DNA of 44,228 bases from Candidatus Woesearchaeota archaeon (GTDB lineage: Archaea; Nanobdellota; Nanobdellia; Woesearchaeales; WJIZ01), in assembly GCA_018221205.1 (NCBI GenBank), contig JAAOYF010000010.1, positions 1 through 44,228 of the forward strand, read 5' to 3'. Made by a program: the position numbers and the translations under genes. Of this stretch, positions 36,983-44,228 are shown piece after piece; position 1 is the stretch's first letter, and each line of letters starts with the position of its first letter. Below the pieces are notes generated by a model, which was given only the letters and a program-made list of their open reading frames with translations, made no database searches and was not told where the DNA came from.

Positions 36983-37717
36983 ATGAAAGGAAAAAACGCA
37001 CTTATTACAGGTTCAGCTCGAGGTTTGGGAAAGGAGATGGCCCTTACATTAGCAAAAGAAGGAGTAAATATCATCATCAATGATATCCCTCAGATGAAGG
37101 AAGAAGCAGAGAAGACCGTCGAGGAATTAACAAAGCTTGGAGTGAAATCAGAATTCCTCCCAGGAGATGTCTCAGATTTCGATTCCTGCAAGAAACTGGC
37201 AGAAGAGATAAAGAAGAAGTTCGAGAAGCTCGACATCCTCATCAATAATGCAGGAATAACAAAGGATAGAACGCTAAAGAAGATGACTAAAGAAGAATGG
37301 TATCCAGTTATCAGCGTCAATCTCAATTCCCTCTATAATGTGACTCATAATGTCATGGAATTGATCCCAGAAGGAGGAAGGATAGTCAATATCTCATCGA
37401 TAGCTGGTACGGCAGGCAATTTCGGCCAGACCAATTACTCAGCGACAAAAGCAGGCGTCATCGGCTTCACCAAATCATTGGCAAAAGAATTAGGAAAGAA
37501 TAAGATAACCGTCAACGCCGTCGCTCCAGGTTTCATCAAGTCAGCAATGACCGATAAGATCCCCTTGCAGATGCTGGCAAATATTCTTGAGTTAATCCCC
37601 ATGAAGACGACCGGAGAGCCGGAAGATGTCGCCAATGCAGTGAAATTCCTCTGCTCAGACGACGCTAAGTACATAACAGGAATAACGTTAGGAGTAGATG
37701 GAGGATTGAGTTTTTAA
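36983..37717 (+). CDS. fabG: 3-oxoacyl-(ACP/CoA) reductase, FabG-like SDR
   Basis: KGKNALITGSARGLGKEMALTLAKEG, LINNAGITKDRTLKKMTKEEW, YSATKAGVIGFTKSLAKELG, VDGGLSF; ATG 36983 preceded by AGGAGGT. Confidence 0.95.
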   Translation: MKGKNALITGSARGLGKEMALTLAKEGVNIIINDIPQMKEEAEKTVEELTKLGVKSEFLPGDVSDFDSCKKLAEEIKKKFEKLDILINNAGITKDRTLKKMTKEEWYPVISVNLNSLYNVTHNVMELIPEGGRIVNISSIAGTAGNFGQTNYSATKAGVIGFTKSLAKELGKNKITVNAVAPGFIKSAMTDKIPLQMLANILELIPMKTTGEPEDVANAVKFLCSDDAKYITGITLGVDGGLSF

Positions 37718-37758
37718 TTTTTCATTACTATTATATAGCCTAAAATATCTCTCAACCT

Positions 37759-38445
37759 ATGAAAGGCACATTCATCATCGTGGATGGCATCGACGGCTCC
37801 GGGAAAGGAGAGGTCATGCGCGTTTTTCAGGATCAGCATGAACATGTCTTTGACCTTGATAAATATACACAAGATCATAGAAGATTCCCGAAGATTGAAG
37901 AGATAAACCAAGAAGTCATTCTTTCTGCCGAGCCAACTCATGTCTATGCCGGCGCAGCCTTAAGAGAAGAGATTTTAGCAGGAGAAAGAAAATATTCTGC
38001 ATTAACCACTGCCCATGGGTTTGCGTTAGACAGAGAGATTCTCTATAACCGTTTCATCATACCTGCGTTGAAAGCAGGAAAGACCATCATCCAGGAAAGA
38101 GGGATTGCCTCATCATTGGTCTATCAGCCAGTGCAGATGGAAAAACTCTCTCTGAGGGATATCATGAACATCTCCGGCAACAGATTGGCAATTAAGAACG
38201 CCCCAAATTTCCTCATCATCGTCAAGGCAGATGCAGACGTCATCTCCAAGCGAATTAAAGGAAGAAAAGGCATCTTCGACAGCCTCTTTTTCCAGAGAAA
38301 GATTGAAGAACGGTTTGAATCAGAATGGCTCAAGCAGGTCTTTGAAAGATTCGGCTCGAAAGTCATCTATATCGACGGAAACCTTCCTTTAGAAGAAGTA
38401 AAAGAAAATGCATTGAAAATCTATAATGATCATTTGAAGAGGTAA
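37759..38445 (+). CDS. tmk: Thymidylate kinase-like P-loop kinase
   Basis: KGTFIIVDGIDGSGKGEVM, QERGIASSLVYQ, ILYNRFIIPAL. Confidence 0.82.
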   Translation: MKGTFIIVDGIDGSGKGEVMRVFQDQHEHVFDLDKYTQDHRRFPKIEEINQEVILSAEPTHVYAGAALREEILAGERKYSALTTAHGFALDREILYNRFIIPALKAGKTIIQERGIASSLVYQPVQMEKLSLRDIMNISGNRLAIKNAPNFLIIVKADADVISKRIKGRKGIFDSLFFQRKIEERFESEWLKQVFERFGSKVIYIDGNLPLEEVKENALKIYNDHLKR

Positions 38446-38693
38446 TGCTTTCTCACTTTTTTGTTGATCTTCCAGGTGCATTTCATTCCTTTAGGAAAAA
38501 CCACATAATCGCCTTTCTCAAAATGAGATACTTCTCCTTCTTCATTCGTCACATCGACATCTCCCTCTAGAAGCAGGCAATGCTCTTCCTGGCTGTATTC
38601 CCAAGGGAATTCACTTTCCTCTTTCTCCCAGATCCCCCAATCTTTGACTTTCTCCCTATCTTCTTCAGTCGCCTTATGTATGGTCGGTTTCAT
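38430..38693 (-). CDS. Cupin (DUF861-like)
   Basis: EEHCLLLEGDVDVTNEEGEVSHFEKGDYVVFPKGMKCTWKI; ATG at 38693. Confidence 0.88.
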   Translation of the reverse strand: MKPTIHKATEEDREKVKDWGIWEKEESEFPWEYSQEEHCLLLEGDVDVTNEEGEVSHFEKGDYVVFPKGMKCTWKINKKVRKHYLFK

Positions 38694-38744
38694 GAGGGTA
38701 TTGAATCGAGAAGCGTATATATTACTTTCTCTGGAAATAGTGAC

Positions 38745-38754
38745 ATTTATATAG
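38745..38754 (+). promoter_or_regulatory. Putative archaeal TATA box of the PlsC-PlsC-GpsA operon
   Basis: ATTTATATAG about 22-30 nt upstream of ATG 38776. Confidence 0.55.
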
Positions 38755-38775
38755 TTTTCAAGAGCAATCTTACCA

Positions 38776-39417
38776 ATGGTACACGCAATCGCACGCCACA
38801 CAATCATCTTTTTTACGAGTCTCTATATAAAGAAGATTGAAGGGATAAAGAATCTTCCTGAAGGCCCGTTTATCTTCGCCGCAAATCACGCATCCTATAT
38901 AGATGATTTTGTCATTCCCCTCTTGAGCTTTTCCTATCTCAAAAAGAAAGTAGTCATATTTGTCAACTCATTGTATCATAAATATCCTTTCCTGAGGAGC
39001 TACCTCCTCCACTATAATTGCATCCCCCTTGCTGTGAGAAAGTATGTGAAGGATGCAAGGAAGAGGAAAGCGACCAACAAAAAAGCATTCGCATTCGCGA
39101 AAAAAGGCTTGAAAGAAGGAAAACTTATCGGCATTTTTCCAGAAGGGACAAGGAGCAAGGACGGGAAACTGCAAAAAGCTAAGATAGGCGTCGCTCAGCT
39201 AGCGTTAGAAGCAGGTGTCCCAGTAGTGCCGATCGGGATAAAAGGCTCTTTTGATATCCTGCCTCCAGGAAGATTTTTCCCTCGTTTCAAGAGATGCACG
39301 GTAAAAATCGGCAAACCTCTCTATTTCAAAGAAAAGAAGAAAGATTATAAAACACTCGAAAGAGTGACTACTAAAATCATGAAAGAGATTGCAAAACTCA
39401 TCGATCAGAGCTACTAA
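38776..39417 (+). CDS. plsC: 1-acyl-glycerol-3-phosphate acyltransferase-family protein (PlsC), paralogue 1
   Basis: AANHASYIDDFV (HX4D) and GIFPEGTRSKDGKLQKAKIGVAQLALEAGVPVVPIGIKG. Confidence 0.94.
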   Translation: MVHAIARHTIIFFTSLYIKKIEGIKNLPEGPFIFAANHASYIDDFVIPLLSFSYLKKKVVIFVNSLYHKYPFLRSYLLHYNCIPLAVRKYVKDARKRKATNKKAFAFAKKGLKEGKLIGIFPEGTRSKDGKLQKAKIGVAQLALEAGVPVVPIGIKGSFDILPPGRFFPRFKRCTVKIGKPLYFKEKKKDYKTLERVTTKIMKEIAKLIDQSY

Positions 39418-39418
39418 A

Positions 39419-40051
39419 ATGGTCTATCCGATAGCACGCATCATCATTTCCGCATTGTTGAGCCCATGGATGGGAAAATGTACGGGTATAGAGAATGTTC
39501 CCAAGAAAAAAGGAGCGCTTTTGGCAGCAAATCACGCTTCTTATCTGGATCATTTTGTCATCGGCACAAAAGTCGTTCCTCACACAAACAAAGTTCTTCA
39601 TTTCCTCGCTAAGCAAGAACATTTTGATTCCCCACACCAATGGTTATGGCATAAATATCTGAGAGCAATACCTCTAGATAGGAAAGCAGGTGGAAAAACA
39701 GGATTGTCAAAAGCAGTCAAACATCTGAAGAAGGGAGACCTCATCATGATCTACCCTGAAGGTACGAGAACATTAGATGGTAAGATGAACAAAGCCAAGA
39801 CAGGTGTGGCAAGATTGGCATTGGCAGCGCATGTTCCGGTCATCCCCATGGGAATAACCAACACTTTTAGGATTCTTCCGAAGAAAAAGCGCTTTCCTCG
39901 AAGAGGAAAAGCAGATTTAAATATAGGGAAGCCGCTCTATTTTACACAGTACTATGGCAAGGGAAGTGACAAGAAAGTGCTGAGAAAGGTGACTAACATC
40001 ATAATGAAAGAGATTGCAAGATTATCAAAGCAAGAATATCCACACAGATGA
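39419..40051 (+). CDS. plsC: 1-acyl-glycerol-3-phosphate acyltransferase-family protein (PlsC), paralogue 2
   Basis: AANHASYLDHFV (HX4D) and MIYPEGTRTLDGKMNKAKTGVARLALAAHVPVIPMGI. Confidence 0.94.
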   Translation: MVYPIARIIISALLSPWMGKCTGIENVPKKKGALLAANHASYLDHFVIGTKVVPHTNKVLHFLAKQEHFDSPHQWLWHKYLRAIPLDRKAGGKTGLSKAVKHLKKGDLIMIYPEGTRTLDGKMNKAKTGVARLALAAHVPVIPMGITNTFRILPKKKRFPRRGKADLNIGKPLYFTQYYGKGSDKKVLRKVTNIIMKEIARLSKQEYPHR

Positions 40052-41016
40052 TATCAGTAATAGGCGCAGGAACATGGGGCACAACGTTGGCGAATGTGCT
40101 TGCAGAGAATAATCCAGATGAGCAGATAATGCTCTGGGCCCGCGAGAAGGAAGTAGTCGATTTCATAAACAATGAAAACAAGAACATACTTTTCCTTCCC
40201 GAGATAAGGCTTGCAAAGAATATCAAAGCAACAGCCAATATAGAAGAAGCAGTTGCAGATATAATCATAACAGCGATTCCTGCACAATTTTTAAGAGAGA
40301 ACATCAAGAAGATAAGCGATAAGATAAAAACAGCAACTATAGTGAACGTGGCAAAAGGACTTGAGATCCATACCTTCAAGCGTATGTCAGAGGTTCTGAA
40401 AGAAGAGCTTCCAGACGCGAAGATTGCGGTCTTATCAGGTCCTAATCATGCCGAGGAAGTCGCAAGGAAGATCCCGACAGCGACAGTCATCGCTTCAAAA
40501 GATGCTGATTTAGAACATCTAAAGAGACTCTTCGAGGCAGACCATTTCAAGGTCTATTCTCATGATGATGTTATTGGAGTAGAGATCTGTGCTGCAGTGA
40601 AGAATATAACAGCAATCGCAACCGGAGTGATAGCAGCATTAGGATTGGGAGATAACGCAAACGGCTCCATCATAACGCTTGGCCTGAGAGAGATGGTCGA
40701 ATTAGGAAGAAATTTTGGAGCGAATGAAAAGACCTGCTACGGCCTGGCAGGAGTAGGGGATCTGGTCGCTACATGCACATCAACACACTCCCGAAACCGA
40801 AAAGCAGGTGCCTTAGTTGCCAAAGGCATGGATTTTGACGCGATAAAGAAAGAGATGCACGGTATGGTCGCTGAAGGCATATGGACCTGCAAAGCTGTGC
40901 ATGAATATGCAGAAAAAAATAACCTTAATCTGCCTCTAACGAGCCAAATCTACAAAGTCCTCTATGAAAAAAAAGAATTAAGACATGCCATAGAGGATTT
41001 GAAAAAGTTAATTTAG
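40048..41016 (+). CDS. gpsA: NAD(P)+-dependent sn-glycerol-3-phosphate dehydrogenase, bacterial GpsA type
   Basis: ISVIGAGTWGTTLANVLAEN, LSGPNHAEEVARKIPTA, AAVKNITAIATGVIAALGLGDNANGSIITLGLREM, GLAGVGDLVATCTSTHSRNRKAG. Confidence 0.96.
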   Translation: MISVIGAGTWGTTLANVLAENNPDEQIMLWAREKEVVDFINNENKNILFLPEIRLAKNIKATANIEEAVADIIITAIPAQFLRENIKKISDKIKTATIVNVAKGLEIHTFKRMSEVLKEELPDAKIAVLSGPNHAEEVARKIPTATVIASKDADLEHLKRLFEADHFKVYSHDDVIGVEICAAVKNITAIATGVIAALGLGDNANGSIITLGLREMVELGRNFGANEKTCYGLAGVGDLVATCTSTHSRNRKAGALVAKGMDFDAIKKEMHGMVAEGIWTCKAVHEYAEKNNLNLPLTSQIYKVLYEKKELRHAIEDLKKLI

Positions 41017-41019
41017 ACG

Positions 41020-41895
41020 TTATATTATCAAAATCACTCCTATAACAAGCATTGATACAGCAATGAATTTCTGAATCAGAACAGGTTTGGAGAATTTCTC
41101 CTTTATGATCTTAGGAAAAAATAAGCTTAATAATAACGTTATGAGAAAAACAAATAATAAATCAAGCCTTCCAATTGCTGCAACCAACGCAGCAGGACCA
41201 GCAGTGAGAGCAAAGGTAAAAAAGACAAAGCCCACGACATTCAAAGTTGTGCCTAGCAGCAAATGCTTAACCCCCCTTTTAGCTTTCTGGAGAAGATGAG
41301 GATGATGAAAAGCAAATAACACGACACCAACTATTCCCTGCCCAACACTAATCCAGAATATAATCGACCATATGTTGCCCTGAAAGGTCACGAACTTGAT
41401 TATGACGGTACGAAGAGCAAAGAGGATTGCAGTAAACAGGGCAAAATAAAACGCAGTGTTGAAGTGTACCTTGAATGAAGCTTTTTCCATAGAGATGAGA
41501 AAGGCACTCATTGCGATTAACACTATCCCCACATATATCGCTGTAGTATAAGATTCACCCAGGAAAAGGAGAGCAAACAGAAGGACAAATAATGATTCTG
41601 TAGCCAGCACCGGAATAACTCGTGAGACTTCTCCTCTTTTAATGGCGAAAAAATAAATCAGAATAGCCAAACGGTAAATAATGCCAGCGAGAACTGCAGT
41701 ACCGATGACAACTAAAGGTAAAAAAATGCCCCCTAATATAACAGAAATAATCCCTAAGAGGAGGAAAGTATAGATGCCAGTAACAGCAGGAGCCAAGACA
41801 GGATCCTTGAGTTCCTTTCCGATAATAAACTTATCCTGGACATCAACAACTGCAAATATAAATGCAGCAGCCATAGCCAAAAGTACCCAAACCAT
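41020..41895 (-). CDS. EamA/DMT-family transporter
   Basis: Ten-TM-like hydrophobic protein; ATESLFVLLFALLFLGESYTTAIYVGIVLIAMSAFLI. Confidence 0.82.
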   Translation of the reverse strand: MVWVLLAMAAAFIFAVVDVQDKFIIGKELKDPVLAPAVTGIYTFLLLGIISVILGGIFLPLVVIGTAVLAGIIYRLAILIYFFAIKRGEVSRVIPVLATESLFVLLFALLFLGESYTTAIYVGIVLIAMSAFLISMEKASFKVHFNTAFYFALFTAILFALRTVIIKFVTFQGNIWSIIFWISVGQGIVGVVLFAFHHPHLLQKAKRGVKHLLLGTTLNVVGFVFFTFALTAGPAALVAAIGRLDLLFVFLITLLLSLFFPKIIKEKFSKPVLIQKFIAVSMLVIGVILII

Positions 41896-42021
41896 TATTC
41901 CCTTTTTTGATGAGAGGGGTTAATAAATGTTGCGGAGCATTGCCTTCGTGCAGCTAGGATTACTTAGAAATATTTTATTAATGCAACTTACAAAACACCA
42001 ATGAGGTATATATTCCACCCG

Positions 42022-42264
42022 CTATCTTTGATGAGCATTATTCTTTACAAAGAAATTCGGATTATTTTTAGCTGCTTCTGTATTCCAGTACTTCTCCCTG
42101 TTAGAATCTTGCGTAACTCCCAAACCTTCTCTGTACATTTCTCCAACCAAATATTGAGCTTCAAGATGGCCTGCTCGTGCAGCTTTTTCTAAGTGAGTAA
42201 ATGCTTCTAGGTAATCTCTGCCTTCATAAAAGAGTAAACCTAATCTCCATTGGGCTTTGTAACC
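42022..42264 (-). pseudogene. Sel1-repeat protein remnant, frame-disrupted at the 5' side
   Basis: Minus-strand reading frame GYKAQWRLGLLFYEGRDYLEAFTHLEKAARAGHLEAQYLVGEMYREGLGVTQDSNREKYWNTEAAKNNPNFFVKNNAHQR; stop at 42265-42267 just upstream and no start codon at the N-terminus. Confidence 0.7.
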
Positions 42265-42393
42265 CTATCTTCCAATGGTACACGTTCCTCACCCGAGCCA
42301 AGAATTAACGCCACAAGCACCCAAGATGCCGTCTCATACCTATGAGTATACGTATAATTTTATAAATTTTTCAGTGTAATTCATGAAAGAAAA

Positions 42394-42993
42394 TTATTCC
42401 TCCGTAAAATCGTCGACACTCTCTTTAAGATCTTCTTTCGGCTTCAGTTTTCCTATCTTGCGCAGATATTCTCGTGCAAGCAGCCAAAAGAACAATCCGA
42501 GGCTTTTCTTTCCCTTGTTGTTGCAAGGTATAACGAGATCGATGAAATTGCTCTGGTTGTTGGTATCACAAAGGGCAATGACAGGGATGCCGATCTTCAT
42601 CGCATCCTGGATAGCGTTTCGGTCAGGCCAGGAATCAGTGACAAAGACGATCTTTGCCTCGACATATCTCTTCAATTCAGGATTGGTCAATACCCCAGGC
42701 AGATATCTGCCTGCAAAGGTCTTGCAGCCAGTTACCTTTCCGAACATCTTGACAGGCTTCCACGAATTCTCTCTTCTGGATGAGATCAAGATGTCTTCAG
42801 GCTCGAATTGAGCAAGCAGATTTGCTGCAAGCTTGATACGTTCATCGATTTTCTGTAGATTGAGAACAGAAAGTCCATCAGGACGTGTTTTGTAAATAAA
42901 ATCAGCCATGTATTTTGTCTTGAATTTAGTACCGATATGGATACCACTCTTCAAATATTCTTCTTGTGCGATTAAAAATCCTTCTTCTGCCAT
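42394..42993 (-). CDS. rpsB: Ribosomal protein S2 (archaeal uS2)
   Basis: YLKSGIHIGTKFKTKYMADFIYKTRPDGLSVLNLQKIDERIKLAA, GRYLPGVLTNP, IPVIALCDTNNQSNFIDLVIPCNNKGKKSLGLFFWLLAREYL. Confidence 0.97.
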   Translation of the reverse strand: MAEEGFLIAQEEYLKSGIHIGTKFKTKYMADFIYKTRPDGLSVLNLQKIDERIKLAANLLAQFEPEDILISSRRENSWKPVKMFGKVTGCKTFAGRYLPGVLTNPELKRYVEAKIVFVTDSWPDRNAIQDAMKIGIPVIALCDTNNQSNFIDLVIPCNNKGKKSLGLFFWLLAREYLRKIGKLKPKEDLKESVDDFTEE

Positions 42994-43111
42994 TTTTTTC
43001 CTCTCCCCGCATTTTTATGACCTCAGCAGGGCCTTGATAACGCATCAAGTATCAACGTTATCGTCGGTATTAAAGAAAAGAGATATTCACCCCTTTTTAA
43101 AGGTATTTGTT

Positions 43112-43609
43112 ATGGAAAAGTTATTAAAGTCCAACGCTGAAGATGGACCTATGAAGTTATTTGCTAAATGGTGGTTCTGGTTGATTGTTTTAACTCTTTT
43201 CATCTTTATATCGAAGGTTTACTGCATTTCCTGGAATTCTGATGTTTTTATTCCCGATAGATGTGACGGCTCTGATGATTTTGCCTGTATGGATAAAGCA
43301 CTGATCTATGACGATGGAAAAGTAACTATTGTCGTCAGAAACGAAATTGGAGATATTCAGATTCAAAATGTTGAAACATCTAGAAACTGCATTAATGGAA
43401 AGTTGATTTCAGTAGAAGAATTTGAACATCCAACCATCATCACGGACGATTGGTTAGAAATTACATTTCAATGTGAAAAAATAACAGAATCTTATTTTGA
43501 CTGCCCTCCCTCTGATTTCAGAACAGATGCTAAGATCAGGTTCCTGAAAGATGGTGTAGAGGATTCTCGTTCTGTATTCATAGCAGGATCGATATTACCC
43601 TATGAATAA
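43112..43609 (+). CDS. Single-TM secreted/pilin-like small protein
   Basis: ATG 43112; WWFWLIVLTLFIFISKVYC TM then Cys-containing beta-rich ectodomain CDGSDDFACMDKALIYDDGKVTIVVRNEIGDIQI. Confidence 0.6.
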   Translation: MEKLLKSNAEDGPMKLFAKWWFWLIVLTLFIFISKVYCISWNSDVFIPDRCDGSDDFACMDKALIYDDGKVTIVVRNEIGDIQIQNVETSRNCINGKLISVEEFEHPTIITDDWLEITFQCEKITESYFDCPPSDFRTDAKIRFLKDGVEDSRSVFIAGSILPYE

Positions 43610-43616
43610 TCTAACC

Positions 43617-44096
43617 CTATACCAATGGAAAAGAAGCTAGTTTCTCATACACAGGCCCTTCAGGAGTCAATGTACTCTTATACAGAATAAAAGAATCAAC
43701 CTTAAATTCTTCTTTCTCAACATCAAAACCAACTTTTATCTCTTCTTTAGATCGAGCTAATGTGACATGAGCCTTGAAATCCCTTTTTTCTCTAGGGAAA
43801 ATATCCTCTAAAGCCTTCTCAATCTCTCCCTGCAGCTGTTTAAGCTCTTCACATTCATCAAATCCCACCCAGACAACATGAGGAAAGCTGCCGATATGAG
43901 AAGCATGAAGAGAGAACGGTTTGAATGCTATTGTTCCAAGCCTTTCTTTGATATCTTCCAACTGAGAATCAGCTACTTCCCCTAAAAACTTCAGAGTTAG
44001 ATGAAAATCATGAGCAAACCGTAGAGTAGAATCAAGTTTCTGTTGAAGAGAAAGAAAAAAAGAATGAGAAAAAAGTATCGCTACAAACAGTCTCAT
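43617..44096 (-). CDS. thpR: RNA 2',3'-cyclic phosphodiesterase (ThpR/LigT)
   Basis: Two HxTx motifs: FHLTLKFLGEV and AHVTLARSK. Confidence 0.93.
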   Translation of the reverse strand: MRLFVAILFSHSFFLSLQQKLDSTLRFAHDFHLTLKFLGEVADSQLEDIKERLGTIAFKPFSLHASHIGSFPHVVWVGFDECEELKQLQGEIEKALEDIFPREKRDFKAHVTLARSKEEIKVGFDVEKEEFKVDSFILYKSTLTPEGPVYEKLASFPLV

Positions 44097-44228
44097 GCGT
44101 CTGTTTTTTCGTCTTCAGCTGGCTCTTCGGATTTCTCCTCTTTTGCAGCATCCTCTGCTTTGTCCTCAGTTTCAGCTTCTTCAGCTGGCTCTTCGGTCTC
44201 TTCAGCAGGAGCTTCCTCAGCATCCTCT
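44093..44228 (-). CDS. C-terminal acidic (Glu/Ala/Asp-rich) tail of an unidentified protein continuing beyond the window
   Basis: Minus-strand frame EDAEEAPAEETEEPAEEAETEDKAEDAAKEEKSEEPAEDEKTDA*; its TGA overlaps the thpR ATG (ATGA). Confidence 0.65.
   Translation of the reverse strand, partial: EDAEEAPAEETEEPAEEAETEDKAEDAAKEEKSEEPAEDEKTDA

Noticed and set aside
42001-42192. 63-aa plus-strand ORF
   Set aside because: Opposite the Sel1-repeat remnant, whose minus-strand frame has recognisable repeats
42383-42811. 142-aa plus-strand ORF
   Set aside because: Antisense to ribosomal protein S2
44032-44223. Lys/Arg-rich 63-aa minus-strand ORF at the right edge
   Set aside because: Out-of-frame reading of the acidic-tail coding sequence; the Glu/Ala-rich frame coupled to thpR is more credible
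1-44228. CRISPR arrays, tRNA/rRNA genes, IS elements
   Set aside because: No regularly spaced direct repeats, no T-loop/cloverleaf I could support, and no transposase motifs were seen by eye; a tRNAscan/ISfinder run would be needed to exclude them fully

Overview
The window looks like a chromosomal segment of a DPANN-type archaeon (inference). Archaeal markers are a Hef helicase/nuclease, RadB, archaeal/eukaryal-type ribosomal protein S2, MBF1, an AK6-like kinase, a PRC-barrel protein and NEMF/Rqc2. About 45 coding regions can be supported. The most interesting content is a set of genes that together resemble a bacterial-style ester-lipid programme in an archaeal background. It includes (i) a split acyl-CoA carboxylase (carboxyltransferase, BCCP, biotin ligase, biotin carboxylase); (ii) a compact run FabZ-like dehydratase / thiolase / DUF35-DUF362 fusion / thiolase / FabG-like reductase, with no ACP, FabD, FabF or enoyl reductase visible; (iii) a translationally coupled PlsC-PlsC-GpsA operon with its own TATA-like promoter, i.e. 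a route to phosphatidic acid on sn-glycerol-3-phosphate; and (iv) Lgt plus a lipobox-bearing Cys-rich lipoprotein. A pyruvate dehydrogenase complex (E1a/E1b/E2) sits at the left edge. Other notable items are a two-copy hairpin-based intergenic element, an Rqc2 homologue ending before NFACT-R, a Hef with a substituted nuclease motif, an AdoMet-decarboxylase-like protein with a changed processing site next to a tandem-Lrp regulator, a degenerate M50-like protein, an exopolysaccharide O-acetylation cassette, a 793-aa orphan with no cysteine, and a frame-disrupted Sel1-repeat remnant. I saw no CRISPR array, rRNA, or confident tRNA. All family calls come from reading motifs by eye; no searches were run.
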